A stretch of 64,000 bases of DNA, taken from the IMG/VR virus record IMGVR_UViG_3300025118_000006, positions 1 to 64,000 of that record; one strand, 5' to 3'. The stretch comes from a virus. Made by a program: the position numbers and the translations under genes. This document shows positions 1-7,198 of the stretch, piece by piece (position 1 is the first letter of the stretch; each line of letters starts with the position of its first letter). The notes below the pieces were generated by a model. That model was not told where the DNA came from, ran no database searches, and saw nothing but the letters and a program-made list of their open reading frames with translations.

Positions 1-1021
1 GGCTTTGTCGGTCGCACGGGCTCGTGTTAGCGAGAAGCCAGTGACGGACGAAGGGATTATTGCGATGGAGGAGCGGTTAGCTGTTTTGCGTGATGATCTT
101 CGCGATTACGCATCGTACACTACACGTGCAAGCGAGCTTGAATCTTCGCGGGCCGAAGACAAAGCCGAGCTTTCGAGGCTCGAAGGTGAGCTTGCGAAAG
201 TTAGCCAGATAATTCCTAGCGTACAGGCTTCGCTTGAGGCTCTGGGTGCAGTGCCGTCCGTCGAAGCAGAAAATGAGCGATACAAAGCTGTGCGGGCGCA
301 GTACGATGTGATTTACGCGAAGCGCATGGAGGTCGTACGCTTCGGTGAACAGAAAGCAGATGAACGTAAGCGTCTCAATTCTGAGCGTGAGCGTATTAGT
401 AACGTGTTGAACGAGTTAAAGCTGGCTCTTGCCGGTTTTGAAAAAGAGGAGAAGATGCTCGATGAAGCTGAAACCAGAGCTAAAGAAAGTCATATTGAAT
501 CGACTGCGTGGAAGGCTCTCGCAGTGGGGCTTGGATCTTTTGGAGTCCAGGCTTTGGAAATTGACGCAGCCGGACCAAGAGTCTCAACCATCGCAAATGA
601 GCTTCTACGAGCGAGCCACGGTGCGCGGTTTGAGGTTCATGTCGTTACTTCCAAAGCCAAAACTTCAGGTAAAGGTTTTACCGAGAACTTCTCAGTCGAG
701 GTCATCGATCACGTTCGTGGTAATGCTTCGGACCTTGCCAACCTTTCGGGCGGAGAAAAAGTCATCGTCGATGAGGCGATCAGGCTCGCAATCAGCCTCT
801 TCCGAAACGAAGAACTCAAGACTCCGTGGAAAACGCTCTGGCGGGACGAAACCACGGGTGCTTTGGATGCCGAAAACGCGGGGAAATACATAGCGATGTT
901 GCGAAAGGCCCAGGAGATTGGGGGGTTCGATCAGGTTGTATTCATCGCACACCAGCAAGACGTAATCGAGGCTGCCGATGCACGAGTTGAGCTAGTGAAT
1001 AGCCGGGTTTCGATTTCATGA
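1..1021 (+). CDS. SbcC/Rad50/gp46-type recombination ATPase, C-terminal part (cut by window start)
   Basis: The reading frame is open to the first base, so the real start lies upstream. What remains is a long charged coiled coil (about residues 15-165) followed by the C-terminal ABC ATPase half: signature motif LSGGE near residue 247, a Walker-B/D-loop segment reading TLWRDETTGALD near 280, and an H-loop FIAHQQ near 314. SbcC, Rad50 and T4 gp46 form a complex with an Mre11-type nuclease that resects DNA ends for recombination. The Arg directly before the Walker-B Asp is odd, because a hydrophobic residue is usual there. The stop overlaps the next start (ATGA), tying it to the RecU gene. A nuclease partner probably lies upstream, outside the window. 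Confidence 0.88.
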   Translation, partial: ALSVARARVSEKPVTDEGIIAMEERLAVLRDDLRDYASYTTRASELESSRAEDKAELSRLEGELAKVSQIIPSVQASLEALGAVPSVEAENERYKAVRAQYDVIYAKRMEVVRFGEQKADERKRLNSERERISNVLNELKLALAGFEKEEKMLDEAETRAKESHIESTAWKALAVGLGSFGVQALEIDAAGPRVSTIANELLRASHGARFEVHVVTSKAKTSGKGFTENFSVEVIDHVRGNASDLANLSGGEKVIVDEAIRLAISLFRNEELKTPWKTLWRDETTGALDAENAGKYIAMLRKAQEIGGFDQVVFIAHQQDVIEAADARVELVNSRVSIS

Positions 1022-1515
1022 TAAAAAACTATGCAAACCGAGGTCGCGCAACCGAAGACATGCTTAACCTCGCGCACCAAAGCATGGCTGTCCGAGGTAT
1101 CGCTTGGATACGAAAAATACCTACGCCAATAAAGGTTCTCAGACCGCTCGGCGCAGGAAAGTTCTTGGCAGTCTTTAGCGCGAGCGCGGGTGCTGATTAC
1201 GTCGGCACTTTAGAGGGTGGTAGAGCGGTAGTGGTTGAGGCAAAGGAGCTTAAAAAAGGCCCCAGCCTCCCTGCCCGACGGTTCACTGGTGCAGAGGTGG
1301 ACCACCTTACGAATACGATGGAGGCCGGGGGGTTGGCCATCGTATTCGTAAGACGGGTGATCGATGGGTCGCTGTGGGCAATCCCGTGGTCCGAATATTC
1401 AGCCATTCTGGCCACCGGGCGCAAGAGCATGAATTTAGATAAGGCCCCAGAGTTTCGGGTAGCCAAAGTCATTGATTACATTGAAGAGAGTTTGAAATGG
1501 GAAGAACAGGATTAG
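1018..1515 (+). CDS. recU: RecU-like Holliday junction resolvase
   Basis: The 165-residue product starts with the NRG box typical of RecU (NYANRGRATED), then a segment like the family's IHKKPTPI (WIRKIPTPIKVLRP), then the nuclease core GADYVGTLEGG...VVVEAKELKK with the catalytic Asp, Glu and Lys of the PD-(D/E)XK fold. RecU cleaves four-way junctions symmetrically. It is somewhat shorter than the roughly 200 residues of Bacillus RecU. The ATGA overlap with the upstream ATPase gene and the family match suggest the two act in the same recombination pathway. RecU is mainly known from Firmicutes and their phages, which makes it a weak host hint only. Confidence 0.85.
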   Translation: MIKNYANRGRATEDMLNLAHQSMAVRGIAWIRKIPTPIKVLRPLGAGKFLAVFSASAGADYVGTLEGGRAVVVEAKELKKGPSLPARRFTGAEVDHLTNTMEAGGLAIVFVRRVIDGSLWAIPWSEYSAILATGRKSMNLDKAPEFRVAKVIDYIEESLKWEEQD

Positions 1516-1979
1516 AGCAAGCATCCGAGTGTGCGCGAGAGCTAGTCGATGAGTGTGGGCTTTTCTGTGCGCTGGCATACGTCCAGCGGGTTATGACCCA
1601 CCTTTACGAGGAAGGTCAGGTGGCCAGCCCTAGCGAGATGAAAGTGTGCGTTTATGCGTATTTTAAGGCTTTGAATGTCGATGTTGATGATTCGATAGAC
1701 AATATTGCCATTCGTTGGCAGGACTCGACCAAGGCAATTGGTGACAACGTGTGCGCTCGAATTTGGAGAAAGGCTCTGGAGCTATGTTGTGCCGATGTGG
1801 TTGTGACACTCTCTACCGCATCCCCACAGCGCAAGTACAAAACAGTGAGCTTTCACATGCCCCAGGACGAGTATGATCGCTTGATCGAAAGCTCGCTTGG
1901 TGGGCTGTCTCTGTCGGAGTGGATGAGGGACGCTGTTCGTCTAAAAGCGAGGTCGCATGAGCAATCAATCAGCGCGTAA
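1497..1979 (+). CDS. Putative ribbon-helix-helix DNA-binding protein A
   Basis: No named family recognised. The 160-residue product has a helical N-terminal region and a C-terminal segment (KYKTVSFHMPQDEYDRLI then LSLSEWMRDAVRLK, about residues 112-152) with the strand-helix-helix pattern of MetJ/Arc-type ribbon-helix-helix domains. Its ATG lies inside the end of recU and its stop lies inside the next gene, so the three are translationally coupled. The next gene has the same layout (helical part, then RHH-like tail), which suggests a duplicated pair. A transcription-regulator role is inferred from the fold pattern only. Confidence 0.7.
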   Translation: MGRTGLEQASECARELVDECGLFCALAYVQRVMTHLYEEGQVASPSEMKVCVYAYFKALNVDVDDSIDNIAIRWQDSTKAIGDNVCARIWRKALELCCADVVVTLSTASPQRKYKTVSFHMPQDEYDRLIESSLGGLSLSEWMRDAVRLKARSHEQSISA

Positions 1980-2418
1980 ATTGGGGTGGAAGATGTCTCC
2001 CGGCCTGATGAAAAGAAAGCTTGAGCCGCTTCAAGCGACGATTAGTCATTTAATGGACTCTGGCGAGCTTGCATCGGTTGGCGAGGTCTCGCATTTCCTG
2101 AAGGGAATATGCGATGCGATGGGCATAAGCTTTGACGCGCTCGTAATTCACATTCCGAGCAAAGACGGTTCAGAGGAATACGCTGGAGGTCTTGCCGCTA
2201 CCGCACTACACCAGCGTGGCCATTACAGAGCTACTCAGCCTGTTAGTTTCACGATAAATACAGAGTCGTCTGGACGGCTTGTGCCCATAACGCTTCGCCT
2301 GCCGGAAGCCGACGCATTGTCGATAAAGAAACGTGCTCTCGCGCAAAAGACCACGCCCGCAAAAATGCTGGAAGCGTTGGTATTGGAGGTATTCAATGGA
2401 ACAACCAAAAACAGTTGA
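1957..2418 (+). CDS. Putative ribbon-helix-helix DNA-binding protein B
   Basis: The 153-residue product has an N-terminal helical segment (ISHLMDSGELASVGEVSHF) resembling that of the preceding protein (MTHLYEEGQVASPSEMKV). Its C-terminus, VPITLRLPEADALSIKKRAL and following residues, again fits a ribbon-helix-helix strand followed by two helices. It overlaps the preceding gene by 23 bases and the following gene by 23 bases. The function is unknown; a DNA-binding or autoregulatory role is inferred. The two proteins could act as a heterodimer or recognise different operators. Confidence 0.68.
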   Translation: MSNQSARKLGWKMSPGLMKRKLEPLQATISHLMDSGELASVGEVSHFLKGICDAMGISFDALVIHIPSKDGSEEYAGGLAATALHQRGHYRATQPVSFTINTESSGRLVPITLRLPEADALSIKKRALAQKTTPAKMLEALVLEVFNGTTKNS

Positions 2419-3094
2419 TGAGTTTTGGCGTAACCTGATGCTTTACTCAGTCAATTTGGAGCCTTCTCGAACTACTAAAAAGCAAAACTATGCACCTCTT
2501 TTCGCTCACGTTTTAGAGCCGAAAATATACAAGGAGCCACCGCTTGAAAATTGCGCGGGGCTTCGCAATGCTTTGCGGTCGAACGACTGGGAGTGGTTTT
2601 TTGAAACCATGAGGCGGGACGGCGGTTTTTTAGCGACGACCCTAGCAGCGGTCTGTGACCACGAAGATGTTGATGATGACTTGAGATTACATATAGCCCG
2701 GTCGGTCGGTGGCCTTTGTTCGATCAAGGTCGATGGTGAACTGAAGTATTTGATGACGAACCAGTGGTCCACAAAGCAACGGGTCGCTACCTTCATACGT
2801 TACGTGATGAATGTTGGCGTTGAGACGCCGTGGCAACTCGGTTTTGCCGCCATCGCTCACAACGTAAGCCCAGCCGCCATCGCGAGGAGCCTTGTGGCCC
2901 ACCGAAAATTCATGCGTCGTTGCGGAATCACGTTTGAGGTTGGTGATGACGTTGGACCACCCGTGGCCGGTGCAAATAAGATGGTGTGGTTTAACTACAA
3001 GTCATTAGAAGTACAGAGATTTTGGTGTCACGGCGATTTGGGTATATGCGGTAGGCCGGGACAGGTAATAACGAAATTGCGGTTTGAGGTGTGA
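2396..3094 (+). CDS. Hypothetical protein
   Basis: A 232-residue protein that I do not recognise. I chose the ATG at 2396 because it follows a GGAGG box (TTGGAGGTATTCAATGG); the frame stays open upstream to 2333, but that part is an antiframe of the previous gene. The product is soluble-looking, with no signal peptide or membrane segment, several Trp residues and an acidic patch (CDHEDVDDDLRL). The context is the recombination and methylation cluster, and it overlaps the gene before it. Confidence 0.7.
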   Translation: MEQPKTVDEFWRNLMLYSVNLEPSRTTKKQNYAPLFAHVLEPKIYKEPPLENCAGLRNALRSNDWEWFFETMRRDGGFLATTLAAVCDHEDVDDDLRLHIARSVGGLCSIKVDGELKYLMTNQWSTKQRVATFIRYVMNVGVETPWQLGFAAIAHNVSPAAIARSLVAHRKFMRRCGITFEVGDDVGPPVAGANKMVWFNYKSLEVQRFWCHGDLGICGRPGQVITKLRFEV

Positions 3095-3096
3095 AA

Positions 3097-3333
3097 ATGA
3101 GTGTAGACGTTGTGATCGGTCAGATTTGGGCTGACCTAGATTCGCGAAACAAAGGCAGGTTGCTTCAGGTTGTTGGTGTGACGCCAACGCACGCCATCTG
3201 CGAAGTTATTGTCTCAGCGCAAGGCAAGGCGAACAGGCGGAACGGTGTATCGATAAGAATTGATCGAATGAGTCCCGGTTCCAGGGGCTATAAACTTTTA
3301 CGAGGAAGGGAAGATGACAATGAGCGAGAGTGA
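3097..3333 (+). CDS. Small conserved phage protein, DUF6354-like
   Basis: A 78-residue protein from the ATG at 3097; a GTG at 3091 is the alternative. The pattern GQIWADLDSRNKGRLLQVVG ... ISIRIDRMSPGSRGYKLL resembles small phage proteins of the DUF6354 type (GQVW.D.D.R..GR, then a closing ..GY.LL). The family match is from memory and no function is known. It overlaps the methyltransferase gene behind it, and the shared DNA there encodes an acidic Ser-Glu repeat in the next frame. Confidence 0.6.
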   Translation: MSVDVVIGQIWADLDSRNKGRLLQVVGVTPTHAICEVIVSAQGKANRRNGVSIRIDRMSPGSRGYKLLRGREDDNERE

Positions 3334-3829
3334 GAGTGAGAATGAGAACCAGGGTGAGCAACGCGCTTACATAATGCCAGCGGCTAAAACGAATTGGCAC
3401 ACACCACAGGTGGTGATTGATTTAGTCGAAAAGTTCGACATGGTCGGCCTGGACCCCTGCTGGGAAGAGGGATGCCTCGTTAAACCGATGCGGCGGTTTA
3501 CGAAGCGCGACGACGGACTAATTCGAGATTGGCGAGGGTACGGTACTGTTTTTGTAAACCCACCCTACGACGACCTTCGTCGGTGGTGCGAAAAGATATC
3601 GATGGAAGGCGAGAGGGGTGTTGAGATTATTGCGCTTTTGCCTAGCAGGACAGACACCAAGGCTTTTCAAGAGCGTGTCTCGAAAGCTACATGTATGTGC
3701 TTTTGGAAAGGGCGTTTGAGATTTGTGGGAGCCAAGGCTTCTGCTCCATTTCCTAGCCTCCTCGCATATTGGGGTGACAGGTATGATCGATTCTACGAGA
3801 TTTTTGCGGACAAAGGAGTTATCGCATGA
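3314..3829 (+). CDS. Phage DNA N-6-adenine methyltransferase (Dam family)
   Basis: The 171-residue product carries the hallmarks of the phage Dam family (PF05869-type): TNWHTPQVVIDLVEKF near the N-terminus, GLDPCW in the cofactor-binding region and the catalytic NPPY motif (VFVNPPYDDLRRW, about residue 78). Such enzymes transfer methyl from S-adenosylmethionine to adenine N6 and often protect phage DNA from host restriction. An acidic Ser-Glu-Asn run at the N-terminus is encoded by a GAGAGTGAGAGTGAGAATGAG repeat overlapping the previous gene, so the true start may be the ATG at 3374. It is followed with ATGA overlap by a second methyltransferase. Confidence 0.85.
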   Translation: MTMSESESENENQGEQRAYIMPAAKTNWHTPQVVIDLVEKFDMVGLDPCWEEGCLVKPMRRFTKRDDGLIRDWRGYGTVFVNPPYDDLRRWCEKISMEGERGVEIIALLPSRTDTKAFQERVSKATCMCFWKGRLRFVGAKASAPFPSLLAYWGDRYDRFYEIFADKGVIA

Positions 3830-4365
3830 AGTTCGATATCGTGTACGCGGACCCGCCTTGGGACTACAAAGGCCAAAAGCAGCACACAGGTGCCGGGGGC
3901 GTGTCCTCTGGAGGCGCAATCGAGCACTACTCTACACTGACCCTCGGACAGCTTAAAAAGCTACCTGTAAGCGAAATCTGTGCGAATGACTGCCTTTTGT
4001 TCATGTGGGCTACCAGCCCGCATCTTGATCAGGCTATTGACCTGCTGAAGGCGTGGGGCTTCAAGTGGGCAACCGTTGGGTTTGTCTGGAACAAACTGCG
4101 AGTAAATCCAGGCTTCTACACGATGTCGCAGTGCGAGATTTGCTTGATTGGAAAGCGTGGGAAGATACCTCAACCAAGAGGTGCCAGGAATATCAGACAG
4201 TTAGTCGAATCTGCGAGGGCTGACCATAGCGCAAAACCGAAGGAGGTTCGCAGACGCATCGAGCAGATGTTCCCGACGCAAAATAAGGTTGAGCTATTCG
4301 CACGAGAGCCTTCGAGCGGGTGGAGCGTTTGGGGTGATGAGGTCGAGAGCGATATCAGCATATAA
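3826..4365 (+). CDS. MT-A70 family adenine methyltransferase
   Basis: The 179-residue product opens with the MT-A70 signature FDIVYADPPWDYKG (DPPW at residues 8-11) and ends with the family's usual NKVELFAREPSSGWSVWGDE. MT-A70 proteins methylate adenine N6 in DNA or RNA. The gene overlaps the Dam-type gene by four bases, so two adenine methyltransferases of different families are made together. Different target sequences, or protection of different life-cycle stages, are inferences. It is the last gene of its transcript: a strong hairpin begins four bases after its stop. Confidence 0.87.
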   Translation: MKFDIVYADPPWDYKGQKQHTGAGGVSSGGAIEHYSTLTLGQLKKLPVSEICANDCLLFMWATSPHLDQAIDLLKAWGFKWATVGFVWNKLRVNPGFYTMSQCEICLIGKRGKIPQPRGARNIRQLVESARADHSAKPKEVRRRIEQMFPTQNKVELFAREPSSGWSVWGDEVESDISI

Positions 4366-4368
4366 AAA

Positions 4369-4403
4369 AAGCCCCCCGAACCGTGCGCCGTCTCGGGGGG
4401 CTT
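4369..4403. terminator. Bidirectional rho-independent terminator between convergent genes
   Basis: A perfect 11-bp stem (AAGCCCCCCGA at 4369-4379, TCGGGGGGCTT at 4393-4403) with a 13-nt loop. On the minus strand it is followed by seven U residues (plus-strand A run 4364-4370), making it a classical terminator for the leftward lytic gene. On the plus strand it ends the methyltransferase transcript with only a short U tract. Confidence 0.9.
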
Positions 4404-4483
4404 ATACAGACAATACCGCTTCTGGGAAGGGAGAAACGGTGAGGTAAGCTGCCTCATTACACTGCCAAAAAACCTACTTTTGG

Positions 4484-4960
4484 TCAACGATTCGAGTGCC
4501 GTCTCCACAACCTCCGATACTTTTTTGATGCGCGAACAACGCTCTTCGCCCAGCGAAAAGACTTAGTGTGCTCACCTTTGCATCGACCAGAGTTGTACGA
4601 GCAGATAGCCCACTCCAATCCGTGCTTCCTCTCAAACCGGCTTCTAAAGCGATTTAACGCACGAACGCCAGCCTCGACCAGATCGCAATCGCGAGTTGAT
4701 CGGCTTTCACACCAGATTCTCGGAATGACCTGAAGTGGCCCCACAGCACCACGGTGGCTGCGTACAACATCACCACGCCGGTTGAGGTATTGCATCCTGC
4801 TTTCGTGCCAGGATAGCGCGGTTACAAGGAAGGGGTCTTCGCCTTGGCGTTCAGCCTCGTTTACTAAAAGAATGCAAGTTGACTCGCGTTCTTGCCGGAC
4901 GTTTTCGTTCAACGCCGGAAGAAACTGCGTCAACATCGCGCAATAGAGCAGTGCGTTCAT
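4484..4960 (-). CDS. Lytic transglycosylase-like protein (SLT fold)
   Basis: The 158-residue product has a hydrophobic N-terminus (NALLYCAMLTQFLPAL), then the soluble-lytic-transglycosylase pattern: ALSWHESR with the catalytic Glu (about residue 53), GAVGPLQVIPRIW, and a late CSYNSGR. Enzymes of this fold cleave the glycan backbone of peptidoglycan. It sits alone with a 36-residue partner on the minus strand, among early genes and far from the endolysin at 26844. It could be a virion- or entry-associated enzyme, or a second lysis enzyme. Its ATG overlaps the stop of the upstream small gene. Confidence 0.78.
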   Translation of the reverse strand: MNALLYCAMLTQFLPALNENVRQERESTCILLVNEAERQGEDPFLVTALSWHESRMQYLNRRGDVVRSHRGAVGPLQVIPRIWCESRSTRDCDLVEAGVRALNRFRSRFERKHGLEWAICSYNSGRCKGEHTKSFRWAKSVVRASKKYRRLWRRHSNR

Positions 4961-5067
4961 TTTGACTCCTTTTCGATTACATCAATCACTTTTGCGTTAG
5001 CGGGGTACCTTGCCACAAGCTCTGCGAGTTTTGCCAGCGTTAATGCCATTATTTTCTTTTTCATCAT
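4957..5067 (-). CDS. Small basic peptide upstream of transglycosylase gene
   Basis: A 36-codon gene: ATG at 5067 (an ATG ATG pair), TGA at 4957 overlapping the ATG of the transglycosylase gene. A ribosome binding site (GTGGAGAAT) stands five bases before it. The peptide begins MMKKKIMALTLAKLAEL and ends VIDVIEKESK, helical and amphipathic. The tight coupling and good start signals support a real gene. Possible roles (leader for coupling, regulator, anti-holin-like) are guesses. Confidence 0.6.
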   Translation of the reverse strand: MMKKKIMALTLAKLAELVARYPANAKVIDVIEKESK

Positions 5068-5114
5068 ATTCTCCACGAGTTGTTATTGCTCTACGCTAAC
5101 CGATAATCGCGCCG

Positions 5115-5170
5115 CGTCAAAAAAAATCAATGTGTTGACAATGCCACCGCCCCGGATGTAATTTAACGTC
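5115..5170. promoter_or_regulatory. Divergent early promoter region P1 (class A)
   Basis: Rightward: TTGACA at 5135-5140, 16-nt spacer, TGTAAT at 5157-5162. The -35 is embedded in GTTGACAATGCCACC, which recurs at two other early promoters (6667 and 8985). A box TTAACGTCA lies at 5163-5171, the reverse complement of the box found downstream of promoters P2-P5. Leftward: TTGACG (5120-5115 on the minus strand) may drive the 5067-4484 genes, but no good -10 is seen. Confidence 0.65.
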
Positions 5171-5470
5171 ATGATTATAGTTATTTTAATATTGCTTGGT
5201 GCGCGAGCCTATCGCGCTGAAAATGTTGGCTTGGGCACACTCTTTGAGCGCATGGCTTCAATCTGTGCGGTCATCGCTCTTGTAGGCATACTTTACACTG
5301 GCGTGTACTACTCGTCTGCGACTGTAGACCACGCGAGCGCGGAAGCGCGTGTGGAGCTACTGAAAGGCCAGCCACCAGAGGTTTCGCAAGACGCGGTCGG
5401 TGAATCCGCTGCTGCAATTGAAAGGAAGAGGCTATCGGTACGGTGGCTCATCTTTTTTGTCGTAATTTAG
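5171..5470 (+). CDS. Small membrane protein
   Basis: The 99-residue product has an N-terminal hydrophobic run (IIVILILLGA), a second membrane segment (ASICAVIALVGILYTGVYY) and a hydrophobic C-terminus (WLIFFVVI). No family recognised. The ATG at 5171 is only nine bases beyond the -10 hexamer of P1, which would give an almost leaderless mRNA with no ribosome binding site. An internal ATG near 5252 is the alternative and would keep the second membrane segment. It is first in an early transcript; its stop lies in the next gene's ribosome binding site. Confidence 0.55.
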   Translation: MIIVILILLGARAYRAENVGLGTLFERMASICAVIALVGILYTGVYYSSATVDHASAEARVELLKGQPPEVSQDAVGESAAAIERKRLSVRWLIFFVVI

Positions 5471-5479
5471 GAGAATCAA

Positions 5480-6286
5480 ATGACTAACGTAGACCACCTT
5501 TCATGCTTGTCTTACTCTATACCTGACGAAGGCCCACCGATGGACCTTGCTGACACCGAGGTTTTGAGCACCCTGCTTGGTCGTGAAATGCACGCGATAT
5601 CCGATTGGCGATGTGTTCATTTAGCCGCGAAGCGAGTATTTCCTTCTAAAGGCACACAATTGGTACGTGACCGGCGGTCAAGGATGCTCGCCAAGGTCAC
5701 AGTTACGGAGCGGGTGAAAAGCAAATCGCGAAGGACGGAGTTTAAGGTAGCTGATAACTTTGAGGTTACGTGTGACCGCGATGATCCACGGGTCGGCGCG
5801 TTCCAGTCCCACCTAAAAGCACTTTCCGGGTCGTTCGACATGGAGTGCCTTCGATTCGCGCTTCTAAACCTGATGGAAGAAGAGGGCTGCGTTATGCTCC
5901 GCTCCGGTGGTGGCCTTTACTGGGTTCCGGCAGACGCGAGGGTGCGCTTCTCGAAGGTTCATGAGGCCGCCGCGTCTGTAGGCGCGGAAATCGACGTTTT
6001 CAGGCTACAAGACGACCCAGACACCGTTTCTTGGCTTGCGAAGCAGGCTGTGAGAGGGCTGGAAAGCGATTGGTCCAGGGTCCAGAAGGAAATGGCACGC
6101 TCGCGGTTCGTGAGGTCTTACCTGTTGGCTGGACGCTTTCGTGGTCGAGCCGAGGGCGCAGCGTGCGCGGACCTCGTACCAACACACCGAAAGAGCAAGC
6201 TGGACATGCTCCAGGCGGTAGATCGCCGGATGGCTGAGATACAGGCTGAAAACCCTGTCGCAATAGCTAAATCGAAGGCGGTCTAG
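5480..6286 (+). CDS. Hypothetical phage protein, possibly DUF6744-like
   Basis: A 268-residue protein with a clear AGGAG box ten bases before its ATG. It holds a motif LRSGGGLYWVPADA (about residues 139-152) like the GGVYFVP motif of uncharacterised phage proteins of the DUF6744 type; this link is from memory and weak. The rest is mixed alpha/beta with a basic central region (KSKSRRTEFK) and a helical C-terminus. It is the second gene of the P1 transcript and is not membrane-bound. No function can be given. Confidence 0.65.
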   Translation: MTNVDHLSCLSYSIPDEGPPMDLADTEVLSTLLGREMHAISDWRCVHLAAKRVFPSKGTQLVRDRRSRMLAKVTVTERVKSKSRRTEFKVADNFEVTCDRDDPRVGAFQSHLKALSGSFDMECLRFALLNLMEEEGCVMLRSGGGLYWVPADARVRFSKVHEAAASVGAEIDVFRLQDDPDTVSWLAKQAVRGLESDWSRVQKEMARSRFVRSYLLAGRFRGRAEGAACADLVPTHRKSKLDMLQAVDRRMAEIQAENPVAIAKSKAV

Positions 6287-6296
6287 CCAGTGCACC

Positions 6297-6338
6297 CGTT
6301 CGCAACCACTTGACAATACTAGGGAAACGTGGTAAGCT
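6297..6338 (+). promoter_or_regulatory. Early promoter P6 (class C)
   Basis: TTGACA at 6310-6315, 17-nt spacer, TAAGCT at 6333-6338, 27 bases before the next start. Bases 6297-6317 (starting CGTTCGCAACC, ending TTGACAAT) are identical over 21 bp to the leftward promoter P7 at 19474-19494. Confidence 0.75.
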
Positions 6339-6364
6339 CCAGTTAAACCAATTGGAGTTTGTCT

Positions 6365-6613
6365 ATGGTAGATCGCAAGAAAATCCGAGGACGGTGGTAC
6401 TCCATCGTCGAAGACGTGCCCAAGGCGGGTGACTACGTCTTCTACTATGACCGAGGCTGGCGCGGAGGCTTCATTGACCGGGTCCACAACGGACGCAAGC
6501 ACAGGTACGTAGTGATAGCCCCGATGAAGCTAAAGATCGGCAGGAAGAACCACGTAATTCGACCAAAGAAAAAAGTCGAACTGCGTGCAATCAGAGAAAT
6601 CTGCCGCCGATGA
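6365..6613 (+). CDS. Small basic hypothetical protein
   Basis: An 82-residue, strongly basic product (about a third Lys and Arg) with many aromatic residues (GDYVFYYDRGWRGGFI). I placed the start at the ATG at 6365 because TTGGAG stands seven bases before it; a TTG at 6359 is in frame but badly spaced. It is the only gene between promoter P6 and the hairpin at 6615, so it is probably expressed as a single-gene early unit. The basic character suggests nucleic acid binding, which is inference. The shape (short, beta-rich, basic) recalls small SH3-like early phage proteins. Confidence 0.68.
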   Translation: MVDRKKIRGRWYSIVEDVPKAGDYVFYYDRGWRGGFIDRVHNGRKHRYVVIAPMKLKIGRKNHVIRPKKKVELRAIREICRR

Positions 6614-6614
6614 C

Positions 6615-6646
6615 AGTGGCGCAGTAAGTCTTTCGCAACTTTTTTT
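6615..6646 (+). terminator. Weak rho-independent terminator
   Basis: An imperfect 7-bp stem (AGTGGCG 6615-6621, CGCAACT 6634-6640, one G-A mismatch) followed by seven T residues (6640-6646), directly after the 6365-6613 gene and before promoter P2. Confidence 0.45.
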
Positions 6647-6666
6647 CAGAAAAGTGTTAGCAAGGA

Positions 6667-6715
6667 GTTGACAACACCACCAGCCGTATGCTCTAAATCG
6701 TATGGTGACGTTAAT
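6667..6715 (+). promoter_or_regulatory. Early promoter P2 (class A) with TGACGTTAAT box
   Basis: TTGACA at 6668-6673 in the class A context GTTGACAACACCACC. The -10 is most likely TCTAAA (6692-6697, 18-nt spacer). Box TGACGTTAAT at 6706-6715, then TTTGGAGAA as ribosome binding site for the gene at 6737. The sequence upstream of the -35 (GAAAAGTGTTAGCAAGG) also matches P3. Confidence 0.75.
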
Positions 6716-6736
6716 AACTTATTTGGAGAACAGAAA

Positions 6737-7198
6737 ATGACTGAGACTTTCACATTCAAAATCGCAGAAACGAAACTCAACCCCCACTCGAAACAGCAGC
6801 GCGAAGCCGATGTGTATTGCGAGCTTTGCGGGCGCGGCATTTGGCAACGAAACAACGCGCACGTCGTGTTGACTGGAGACGAATCGAGGGAAGAGCGTCT
6901 AAGAAGCGGCAGTGTGACCCTGGAGAAGTTCGATAAAAGCCTACTCGGCACTGACTCTGCTGAATGGGGCATCTTCGTTGGGTCGCGCTGCGCGAAGCAA
7001 ATCCCTCGCGAGTTCAAGGTGTCGCAAAAGGTTGTCATGAAGCACGTCTTCGATGCCGCAAGGCGTCAAGCGACGGCATCGAAGGAAGAGCGTGATCAGT
7101 TGGATAGCGATTGGAACGAACGCTTTCTGGCTGGAGCAACCGCTGAGGAAAGAGCCGAGTGGAATCAAGTTCTCGCACTCGCTAAGGAGGTGTCCTAA
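6737..7198 (+). CDS. Hypothetical protein with one CxxC zinc-type motif
   Basis: A 153-residue product from the ATG at 6737, seven bases after TTTGGAGAA. It begins with a beta region and a YCELCGRGIWQRN motif (about residues 34-46), then a charged helical C-terminal half (KEERDQLDSDWNERFLAG). Only one CxxC is visible, with a further Cys near residue 85, so metal binding would need another ligand or a dimer. It is the first gene of a four-gene early transcript; its stop overlaps the next start (TAATG). Function unknown. Confidence 0.7.
   Translation: MTETFTFKIAETKLNPHSKQQREADVYCELCGRGIWQRNNAHVVLTGDESREERLRSGSVTLEKFDKSLLGTDSAEWGIFVGSRCAKQIPREFKVSQKVVMKHVFDAARRQATASKEERDQLDSDWNERFLAGATAEERAEWNQVLALAKEVS

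Noticed and set aside
429-893. 154-codon alternative frame inside the SbcC-like gene
   Set aside because: Basic low-complexity product of a shifted frame; the main frame carries all conserved motifs.
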